Shown: positions 1-5,604 of the stretch, piece after piece
How positions within the stretch are numbered: position 1 is the stretch's first letter
Layout: each line of letters begins with the position of its first letter
NCBI GenBank assembly: GCA_003644895.1
Contig: QNDO01000017.1
Coordinates: 1-13,719, forward strand
Direction of reading: 5' to 3'
Length of the DNA stretch: 13,719 nt
Source: Candidatus Hydrothermota bacterium
GTDB lineage: Bacteria; Hydrothermota; Hydrothermia; UBA1063
Position numbers and translations under genes: made by a program
The notes under the pieces: generated by a model
Told to the model about the DNA's origin: nothing
Seen by the model: the letters and a program-made list of their open reading frames with translations, nothing else
Database searches by the model: none

Positions 1-1423
1 GTCCAAAGAAAGAGTGCAATCTGCTTTAAAGAATTCGGGCTTCCAACTGCCTATGAGACGGATCACAGTTAATCTGGCTCCTGCTGATATTAGAAAAGAG
101 GGATCTCTTTTTGACCTCCCCATCGCCATAGGGATACTGAAAGCAAGTGGATATATCAACACCTCTGCTAACTGTGTGATAATCGGTGAACTTTCACTGG
201 ATGGCTCTCTGAGAAGGGTAAAAGGAGTTCTTCCAATTGCCATGATGGTCAAAGGAAAGGGGCTTGGCAAAATAATAGTTCCTTTTGATAACAGAGAGGA
301 AGCTGCTATAGTAGAAGGAGTTGATGTGATTCCTGTGAAAACACTTCAGGAAGCAGTAGATTACCTCAATGGCCAGACTTCAATTGAGCCTTATAAAATA
401 GATGTTAAGGATATCTTTGAAAAATCCCGTATAGAAAAGGTAGATTTTGAAGAGGTAAAGGGGCAGGAACACGCAAAGAGGGCGCTGGAGGTGGCTGCTG
501 CCGGTGGACATAATGTATTGCTTATAGGACCTCCTGGTTCCGGAAAAACAATGCTATCAAGAAGGCTTCCTACCATTCTTCCAAAAATGTCCCTCGAAGA
601 ATCTCTGGAAACTACAAAAATACATTCTGTGGCAGGAATACTCCCAAAGGATAGTCCTCTGGTTGCAGTAAGACCGTTCCGGGCTCCTCATCATACTATT
701 TCAGATGCTGGATTAATTGGGGGAGGCGCTATTCCCAGACCTGGAGAGGTTTCTCTTGCTCATAATGGCGTGTTGTTTTTGGATGAATTTCCTGAATTTA
801 ATAAAAATGTGCTGGAGGTTTTGAGACAGCCCCTTGAGGATGGATTTGTAACAATTTCCAGAGCCAGACAAAGTGTTACCTATCCCGCCAGATTTATGCT
901 CGTGGCAGCCATGAATCCTTGTCCCTGTGGGTATCTAACGGATCCCTACCATGAATGTACCTGCACCCCTGGAATGATACATAGATACCATTCTAAAATA
1001 TCTGGGCCTTTACTAGATAGAATTGACATCCATGTAGAAGTTCCAGCAGTGAAGTTCGATGAATTGAGAAAAAAATCAAAGGGTGAACCTTCAAGTACCG
1101 TGAGACAGCGGGTGGAAGTGGCAAGGGAGATACAACTTAACAGATTTCAAGAAAGAAAGGGGATTTACTGCAATGCACACATGGGTCCCAGGGAGATAAA
1201 GGAATTCTGTAAACTCGATGAAGAGAGTGAGGATTTGCTTAAAACTGCCATTGAAAGACTGGGACTTTCTGCAAGAGCATATTTCAGAGTTCTCAAAGTT
1301 GCAAGAACAATTGCTGACCTTGAAAACAAGCCAGATATCGAAATCCACCATATCTCCGAGGCTATACAGTACAGGACCCTTGATAGGAGTTCATGGTTTG
1401 GTCAGGAAAGAATTACAATATAG
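1..1423 (+). CDS. comM: ComM/YifB-family AAA+ ATPase (Mg-chelatase-like), 5'-truncated
   Basis: The reading frame is open from base 2 and enters the window as Ser-Lys-Glu-Arg before a GTG at 14. That stretch matches the conserved family segment ahead of the Lon-protease-like N-terminal fold, so the GTG is internal and roughly 40 to 50 residues are missing. Counting from the GTG codon: ComM N-terminal domain 1-120, Walker A GPPGSGKT at 172-179, Walker B VLFLDEF at 253-259, a cysteine cluster (C303, C305, C315, C317) that may bind zinc, the LDRIDIH arginine-finger region near 334-340, and the C-terminal Mg-chelatase lid ending in YRTLDR. Known ComM is a hexameric helicase for branch migration of recombination intermediates in natural transformation. 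It acts in the cytoplasm. The final 26 bases overlap the next gene, whose ribosome binding site lies inside comM. Family assignment is certain; a role in competence here is inferred. Confidence 0.95.
   Translation, partial: SKERVQSALKNSGFQLPMRRITVNLAPADIRKEGSLFDLPIAIGILKASGYINTSANCVIIGELSLDGSLRRVKGVLPIAMMVKGKGLGKIIVPFDNREEAAIVEGVDVIPVKTLQEAVDYLNGQTSIEPYKIDVKDIFEKSRIEKVDFEEVKGQEHAKRALEVAAAGGHNVLLIGPPGSGKTMLSRRLPTILPKMSLEESLETTKIHSVAGILPKDSPLVAVRPFRAPHHTISDAGLIGGGAIPRPGEVSLAHNGVLFLDEFPEFNKNVLEVLRQPLEDGFVTISRARQSVTYPARFMLVAAMNPCPCGYLTDPYHECTCTPGMIHRYHSKISGPLLDRIDIHVEVPAVKFDELRKKSKGEPSSTVRQRVEVAREIQLNRFQERKGIYCNAHMGPREIKEFCKLDEESEDLLKTAIERLGLSARAYFRVLKVARTIADLENKPDIEIHHISEAIQYRTLDRSSWFGQERITI
1385..1389 (+). 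promoter_or_regulatory. Shine-Dalgarno site of the VanZ-PgpA gene
   Basis: AGGAG lies 8 bases before the TTG at 1398, inside the 3' end of comM. It decides the start of the downstream gene, because no ATG or GTG lies in that frame near the beginning of the conserved sequence. It also implies that translation of the two genes is coupled. Confidence 0.7.
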
Positions 1424-2183
1424 ATTGAGCCTTATACTTTATATTGGAGCTATTTTTATTTTGGGATTCATTCCTGAAGTTAAAGTTCTGCCAATTCATT
1501 TTGATTTAAGTTTTTTATTTCATGGCGTAGGATTTTTCTATCTTTACCTCATGCTTTATAACACCACCAGAAGTAAACTCAAGGCCCTTATACTTTCTCT
1601 TCTTTTTGGTGTCCTGCTTGAAGCTGCCCAAACACAATTCCCCGAGAGACAGGCGGATATCACTGATATTTTTTATGATCTGGTCGGTATTCTAGTGGCT
1701 TTTATTATCGGTGGTAGGGGAAAAGAGCTTGTTTTCAAGCTCACAGGAACCTTTATGGGAATCGGCTATATCCCAGTGGGACCTGGAACTATATCAAGCC
1801 TCATTTTCGTGATTCTCTACTATCTCGCTTCCGGTTTTGGTACCATAAATCTTCTTGAGATCTCCCTTGTTCTCATTCCACTTGGAATTTACATTTCAGG
1901 TTATCTTGAGGAGCTTTGGGGTGAGGATCCAAGAAAGGTTGTGATTGATGAGGTCTGCGGCATGGCTATTGCACTCCTTTTTCTCAAGCGATCTTTACTT
2001 TTATTTGCTCTGGCATTTATTCTTTTCAGATTCTTTGATATATATAAACCACGTTTTATAAAAATCTTCGAGAAACCAAAAGGTGGAATGGGAATTATGC
2101 TGGATGACGTTGCAGCAGGATTATTTTCTCTTGCTATAATCCAGATTTTGCTATTTCTGCTGCATACAGTGCCGCCGGTTTAG
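1398..2183 (+). CDS. pgpA: VanZ-like / phosphatidylglycerophosphatase A fusion protein
   Basis: A 261-residue integral membrane protein starting at TTG 1398, chosen for its well-spaced AGGAG. Residues about 8-105 form a VanZ-like domain: hydrophobic segments, FDLSFLFH near 35-42, then LLEAAQTQFPERQADITD at 73-90, which matches the VanZ pattern of Glu-x-x-Gln, Phe-Pro-x-Arg and an Asp-rich end. Residues about 112-258 form PgpA: GPGTISSL (128-135), GEDPRKVVIDEVCGM (175-189), FRFFDIYKP (210-218) and GGMGIMLDDVAAG (229-241). PgpA removes the phosphate from phosphatidylglycerophosphate, the last step of phosphatidylglycerol synthesis, at the inner membrane. VanZ-family proteins are membrane proteins, one of which gives teicoplanin resistance; their biochemistry is unclear. 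The gene overlaps comM by 26 bases and the convergent kinase gene by 50. All PgpA acidic motifs are kept, so activity is likely. What the VanZ part adds is unknown. Confidence 0.88.
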   Translation: MVRKELQYRLSLILYIGAIFILGFIPEVKVLPIHFDLSFLFHGVGFFYLYLMLYNTTRSKLKALILSLLFGVLLEAAQTQFPERQADITDIFYDLVGILVAFIIGGRGKELVFKLTGTFMGIGYIPVGPGTISSLIFVILYYLASGFGTINLLEISLVLIPLGIYISGYLEELWGEDPRKVVIDEVCGMAIALLFLKRSLLLFALAFILFRFFDIYKPRFIKIFEKPKGGMGIMLDDVAAGLFSLAIIQILLFLLHTVPPV

Positions 2184-3000
2184 CTGCAAAAACAAGTTTA
2201 AGAGGGCATCTTTTCTCCTCCAGGAAGGACTTGAACAACCCTGAATATATCTTCTCCCTGAAAAGTCCTCCTGAAAGAAGACACCGTGTAACTTCACCCT
2301 CATATTTTTTGTAAATGCTGAACACCATGTTCACCAGCTCCTGAATACTATTTTCTATAATCTGTGTGGCTACTTCATCACGGCCATATTCCTTAAATAC
2401 TATGGGACTTAAGGATGCAATAATTCTTTGAGGAGAGGGGGCATTGTACAGCACCGGAGTCACATCCACAAAATTGTCTTTCTCAAAAAACTGAAGCAGA
2501 ATCTCTTCCAGAGTTGTTCTGGGACCAAGTTTTTCTGCACTTCGTGCAGCTGCAATCAGAGCCCTTTTTCCTATGAGAAAGCCACTCCCCACATCATCCA
2601 GGAGATAACCATAACCACCGAATCTTCTGATATTTCCAGCACTGTCCTTCACAGCAATTATGGAACCTGTGCCCGCAATTACAACCATTCCGGGCTCTTC
2701 GCTGAATTCTCCATGAAGCAGAATCTCCACATCGCTCAGAAATTTTATTCGGGGAAATTGGGATTCCAGTTCAGACTTTTCCTCCTTTCTGTATATCCCT
2801 GCAACACCCACCACGCCCCTTTCAAAATCAGGAAAATTGTGTCTGTATAGAAGCTCTTTCAAATTTTCAATAAATCTTTCACGGCCGATTTGGAAATTTA
2901 TACCTTCTGCCTGTACAAATTTAATTATTTCTCCCGCCTCATCCAGAAGTACCAGATCAGCCTTGGAGCCACCTATATCTCCACCGAGAAATTTTTTCAT
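2134..3000 (-). CDS. BadF/BadG/BcrA/BcrD ATPase-family sugar kinase (N-acetylglucosamine/MurNAc kinase-like)
   Basis: A 288-residue protein with the ASKHA kinase fold. The phosphate-1 loop is GGDIGGSKADLVLLD (6-20), phosphate-2 is IAGTGSI (108-114), the GYGYLLDDVGSG segment is at 129-140, and the adenosine motif LLSGGLF is at 241-247 with AAKPAALYAA near 272-281. The family includes mammalian NAGK and clostridial MurK, which phosphorylate GlcNAc or MurNAc; other members activate enzymes such as benzoyl-CoA reductase. The usual motif here is GDEGSG. This protein has DDVGSG, with Val137 in place of Glu. The start overlaps the stop of the upstream gene as ATGA, and no good Shine-Dalgarno site precedes it, so it is probably translated by coupling. 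It is the last gene of a three-gene operon and ends 50 bases inside the convergent VanZ-PgpA gene. The sugar kinase role is likely; the exact substrate is unknown. Confidence 0.85.
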   Translation of the reverse strand: MKKFLGGDIGGSKADLVLLDEAGEIIKFVQAEGINFQIGRERFIENLKELLYRHNFPDFERGVVGVAGIYRKEEKSELESQFPRIKFLSDVEILLHGEFSEEPGMVVIAGTGSIIAVKDSAGNIRRFGGYGYLLDDVGSGFLIGKRALIAAARSAEKLGPRTTLEEILLQFFEKDNFVDVTPVLYNAPSPQRIIASLSPIVFKEYGRDEVATQIIENSIQELVNMVFSIYKKYEGEVTRCLLSGGLFREKIYSGLFKSFLEEKRCPLKLVFAAKPAALYAAEIAKSGL

Positions 3001-3974
3001 GGATTACCGTCTTTCTCGAGGAGTTCTCCGTACACCTCTCCCAGTGTTTTCCATACAAGTTCGGGGTTTTCACTTCTAATGTAGGACATATACTCTGTGC
3101 CCCTAAAGCTCCACGAAGCTAGATTTCTGATACCCTCTTCATAGGCAATTTCCGCTACCCTTCTAACTTTCCATTCCTCACCCTTCTTTACACGGAACCC
3201 CTGAATCCAGATCTGCCCCTCCTTACCATATTTTTTTGAAAGTTCTGCCACTTTTTTAGCAAAATTTCTTGTCTCCTCTTCAAAATCACCCTTCAACATG
3301 AACCAGTAGGGGTCTGTCCCAAAGACATCAAGCTCCGGAATTCCTGCTAGTTTTTCCCAATCCACATCTCTGTCATAGGGCAGTACACACAGTGCATTTT
3401 TCATGCCCATTTCATGGGCCTTTCTTATCATCTTTTTCAAAAAATTGAGTTTAGTATATCCCCTCATCCATCTGAGTTCTTCAGAACCTGCTTTCAGCAA
3501 GTCACCACCCCTCTCTCTTTTATAAATATCTCTGCATATATCGCAGAAACATCCTTCCTTATTGGTAAAGGGTGAAAAATGAGGCTCATCCCAGAAGATG
3601 TAATCTGCTCCAATATATCTTGCAGCTTCAAGCCACTCCCCTATGAATTTCTCTGTCAGAGGATTGTTCATGCAAGCTCCATAACCCTTTTTTCCTTCCT
3701 TTGTTACCTGCCTTGCATCATCATTCATGGCAATGAACTTGGAATACGCCTCTCCCCCAAAAATTCGAGCCACACCCCAAGGATCAATATAGACCTCCAG
3801 TCCCATCTCCTGGGTGAGGTTCACGATCTCCTTCATTGTATCGAGGTAATACTCTTTATCGTTCTCGGAAAAGGTATGAACTACGAAGGTAATATTGTTC
3901 TGTTTGATTTCTTCGAGGTCTTTTTTTACATGGCGGGGGTTTCTAACTCCGAAATAAGATATGCCTGTTTTCAT
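2997..3974 (-). CDS. Putative glycoside hydrolase-like TIM-barrel protein
   Basis: A 325-residue cytoplasmic protein without a signal peptide or membrane segment. I do not recognise a named family. The layout looks like a (beta/alpha)8 barrel of glycosidase type: TFVVHTFSE (29-37), VYIDPWGVAR (61-70), YIFWDEPHF (125-133), ALCVLPYDRD (194-203), DVFGTDPYW (216-224), QIWIQGFR (254-261) and ASWSFRGTEYMS (286-297). These resemble strand ends carrying acidic and aromatic substrate-contact residues. D129 and E130 are candidate catalytic residues. A CxCxxC cluster (C142, C144, C147) follows directly; similar cysteine clusters occur after this strand in several uncharacterised glycosidase-like barrels and may hold a metal. 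Both ends overlap neighbours as ATGA, so it is coupled to the MBL-fold hydrolase before it and the GlcNAc-type kinase after it. Release of an amino sugar for that kinase is a reasonable inference, but it is unproven. Confidence 0.6.
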   Translation of the reverse strand: MKTGISYFGVRNPRHVKKDLEEIKQNNITFVVHTFSENDKEYYLDTMKEIVNLTQEMGLEVYIDPWGVARIFGGEAYSKFIAMNDDARQVTKEGKKGYGACMNNPLTEKFIGEWLEAARYIGADYIFWDEPHFSPFTNKEGCFCDICRDIYKRERGGDLLKAGSEELRWMRGYTKLNFLKKMIRKAHEMGMKNALCVLPYDRDVDWEKLAGIPELDVFGTDPYWFMLKGDFEEETRNFAKKVAELSKKYGKEGQIWIQGFRVKKGEEWKVRRVAEIAYEEGIRNLASWSFRGTEYMSYIRSENPELVWKTLGEVYGELLEKDGNP

Positions 3975-4684
3975 TCTGCTGTTTCTCCGGGTTTTAATAC
4001 TATAACTTTATCCTTGTATTCTTTACCCAGAAGTTCCAGAAATTTTTCCGGAGTTCCTGTCAGAGGCGGAAAAGTTTTATAATGCATGGGAATTATGTAT
4101 TCTGGTCTTATAAGTTTTACAGCATAGGCTGCCTCTTCAGGACCTAGAGTAAAGAGGTCTCCAATTGGAATCAATATAAGGTCTGGCCTATAAAATTCTC
4201 CGATAACAGATAACCCACCAAAAAGGCCAGTATCACCCATGTGATATACTTTGAAACCATTTTCAAATGTAATAACAAAACCCACAGGGTTACCAAGTGG
4301 TACAGGTGTATTTCCTTCGTAGGCAGTGGAAGAATGTGAGGCTTCAACCATGGAAATTTTGATATCACCAAAATTATAGTTACCGCCTATATTCATACCC
4401 AGAGTGTTTTTAACTCCTTTGGAAGAAAGATAATTTGCAATTTCGTAAATACCTACACAGGTGGCGTCGAATTCCTTAGCAAGCGACACTGCATCACCTA
4501 TATGATCTCCGTGGCCATGAGTGACAAGGATCAAATCTACTCTATCCAGCATCTCCCGGGCATTTTTGGGAGCTTCGGGATTGCTTATCCATGGATCTAT
4601 AAGAATAACCTTACCGTGGGGAGATTCAAGTTTGAATGCTGAATGACCATACCAAGTAACCTTAACCCCATTAAAACGGGCCAT
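3971..4684 (-). CDS. UPF0173 family metal-dependent hydrolase (metallo-beta-lactamase fold)
   Basis: A 237-residue soluble protein covering the full length of the UPF0173 family. The opening VTWYGHSAF (9-17) and LIDPWISNP (28-36) are family signatures. The metal ligands are THGHGDH (55-61: H56, H58, D60, H61), H117 in ASHSS, D151 in MGDTG, and H201 in the IPMHYKTFPPL stretch. The complete set supports an active binuclear, probably zinc or manganese, hydrolase. The family is related to UlaG-type lactonases, but its substrate is not established. Start ATG 4684 follows AAGGAGGG by five bases. It is the first gene of the operon and overlaps the TIM-barrel gene by 4 bases (ATGA). Its position ahead of a glycosidase-like protein and a sugar kinase suggests action on a sugar derivative or related metabolite. 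Family is certain; substrate unknown. Confidence 0.92.
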   Translation of the reverse strand: MARFNGVKVTWYGHSAFKLESPHGKVILIDPWISNPEAPKNAREMLDRVDLILVTHGHGDHIGDAVSLAKEFDATCVGIYEIANYLSSKGVKNTLGMNIGGNYNFGDIKISMVEASHSSTAYEGNTPVPLGNPVGFVITFENGFKVYHMGDTGLFGGLSVIGEFYRPDLILIPIGDLFTLGPEEAAYAVKLIRPEYIIPMHYKTFPPLTGTPEKFLELLGKEYKDKVIVLKPGETAE

Positions 4685-4689
4685 AGCTA

Positions 4690-4697
4690 CCCTCCTT
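4690..4697 (-). promoter_or_regulatory. Strong Shine-Dalgarno site of the UPF0173 gene
   Basis: On the minus strand the sequence reads AAGGAGGG, ending five bases before the ATG at 4684. It is the best ribosome binding site in the window and fixes this start. The two downstream genes of the operon lack an equally good site, which fits coupled translation. Confidence 0.8.
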
Positions 4698-4707
4698 TTT
4701 TAACAAG

Positions 4708-4734
4708 TTTATAGAAAAAAACAGGTTTATTCAA
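4708..4734 (-). promoter_or_regulatory. Predicted sigma70-like promoter of the UPF0173/TIM-barrel/kinase operon
   Basis: On the minus strand TTGAAT (4729-4734) and TATAAA (4708-4713) are separated by 15 bases; read one base earlier the -35 is TTTGAA with 16. Transcription would begin near 4701, leaving a leader of about 17 bases that holds the ribosome binding site. The spacer is short and carries a run of seven T, so the assignment is moderate. Confidence 0.4.
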
Positions 4735-4776
4735 ATGTGAGAGAAGAGACTGGAAAAATTTAAACCTTTAATAGGG

Positions 4777-4805
4777 TTGACCTTGCGTGGTATTTATATA
4801 ATAAT
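4777..4805 (+). promoter_or_regulatory. Predicted sigma70-like promoter of the GDPD gene
   Basis: TTGACC (4777-4782) is followed after 17 bases by AATAAT (4800-4805), each one mismatch from consensus. An overlapping perfect TATAAT at 4797-4802 would leave only 14 bases of spacer. Transcription would start near 4812, about 24 bases ahead of the TTG start codon. Confidence 0.5.
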
Positions 4806-4814
4806 TTTACCCTT

Positions 4815-4832
4815 AATAACGAAGGTGTTATT
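4815..4832 (+). promoter_or_regulatory. Inverted repeat presenting the Shine-Dalgarno site of the GDPD gene
   Basis: AATAAC and GTTATT form a perfect 6-base inverted repeat around the loop GAAGGT. The AAGGTG ribosome binding site (4822-4827) lies mostly in that loop, 8 bases ahead of the TTG at 4836. An AT-rich 6-pair stem is weak, so it may affect initiation only at low temperature or may be chance. Confidence 0.35.
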
Positions 4833-4835
4833 TAC

Positions 4836-5573
4836 TTGAATATTAAGCTGACAAAGGCAACACAGGGCACAAAGAAGCCCTTTATAATAGCCCACAGGGG
4901 GTTTTCAGGTAAGTTTTGCGAAAATACCTTTGAAGCCTTTGAAGAAGCCATAGCATGTGGGGCTGACTTTATTGAATTCGACGTAAATCGGACTAAGGAT
5001 GGACATCTTGTTATTTACCACGATTATACTATAGATGGAAAGTTCTTAAAAGATATGAACCTGGACGAAGCAAAGGCAATACGCATCGGTAATAACCAGA
5101 GGATACCCACTCTGGATGAGATTGTCCAGAATTTTGCGAATGTAATCGGGCTTTATATAGAAGTGAAGGATCGAAAAATTGTGGAAATCCTTGTTGACAA
5201 AGTAAAAGACTTTCCTTCTGTAGTAATTGCTTCTTTTGACCATTTGGTTTTAAGAAAGGTAAAGGAGTATGATACAGGAATTAAAACATCTGTTCTTATG
5301 GGAGATGTAATTTTAGATCCCCTCCCCATTTTAAAATCCCTAAGTGCAGATTATTTTCATCCATGCTATGAGTCAAGAAGTCCAGAACCGGATGATCTTA
5401 TAGATGCGGAATATGTTGCATATTTACAGCATGTGGGTTATGGAGTTATTTCGTGGGCAGAGGATAGAGTAAATATTCTCAAAAATCTAATAAATAAGAA
5501 TTTTAATGGGATTTCAACCAACCGGCCTGATATTGTGTTTAACCTGGTAAATAATCATTCGTCTGTGGCGTAA
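4836..5573 (+). CDS. Glycerophosphodiester phosphodiesterase (GDPD family, cytoplasmic)
   Basis: A 245-residue protein that hydrolyses glycerophosphodiesters, the deacylated remains of phospholipids, to glycerol 3-phosphate and an alcohol. The catalytic set is complete: IIAHRG (17-22, catalytic His20 and Arg21), EN (29-30), FIEFDV (45-50, metal ligands Glu47 and Asp49), YHD (61-63, second catalytic His62), and IEVKD (108-112). The C-terminus has the usual GISTNRPD segment. There is no signal peptide, so it resembles UgpQ more than periplasmic GlpQ. At about 245 residues it is normal size. The start is TTG 4836, supported by AAGGTG 8 bases upstream; no in-frame ATG fits. It stands alone between two divergent or convergent neighbours with its own promoter. 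It may recycle phospholipid head groups. Confidence 0.93.
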   Translation: MNIKLTKATQGTKKPFIIAHRGFSGKFCENTFEAFEEAIACGADFIEFDVNRTKDGHLVIYHDYTIDGKFLKDMNLDEAKAIRIGNNQRIPTLDEIVQNFANVIGLYIEVKDRKIVEILVDKVKDFPSVVIASFDHLVLRKVKEYDTGIKTSVLMGDVILDPLPILKSLSADYFHPCYESRSPEPDDLIDAEYVAYLQHVGYGVISWAEDRVNILKNLINKNFNGISTNRPDIVFNLVNNHSSVA

Positions 5574-5604
5574 TTTATCCCCCTAATAGTTTTTAAAACT
5601 TCAG

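Noticed and set aside
1218..1397. Upstream extension of the VanZ-PgpA frame to an ATG at 1218
   Set aside because: It lies wholly inside comM in another frame, matches no family, and a good ribosome binding site marks TTG 1398.
2428..2850. 140-codon open frame on the plus strand opposite the sugar kinase
   Set aside because: It is antisense to a well-conserved gene, lacks a ribosome binding site, and its cysteine/serine/histidine-rich translation looks like a shadow.
3579..4082. 167-codon open frame on the plus strand across the TIM-barrel and UPF0173 junction
   Set aside because: It opposes two genes with coherent family motifs and shows no domain of its own.
5589..5601. AGTTTTTAAAACT near-palindrome between the GDPD and SLC12-like genes as a terminator
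   Set aside because: The stem is pure A/T apart from its outer pair, the centre is too short for a hairpin loop, and there is no following T run.
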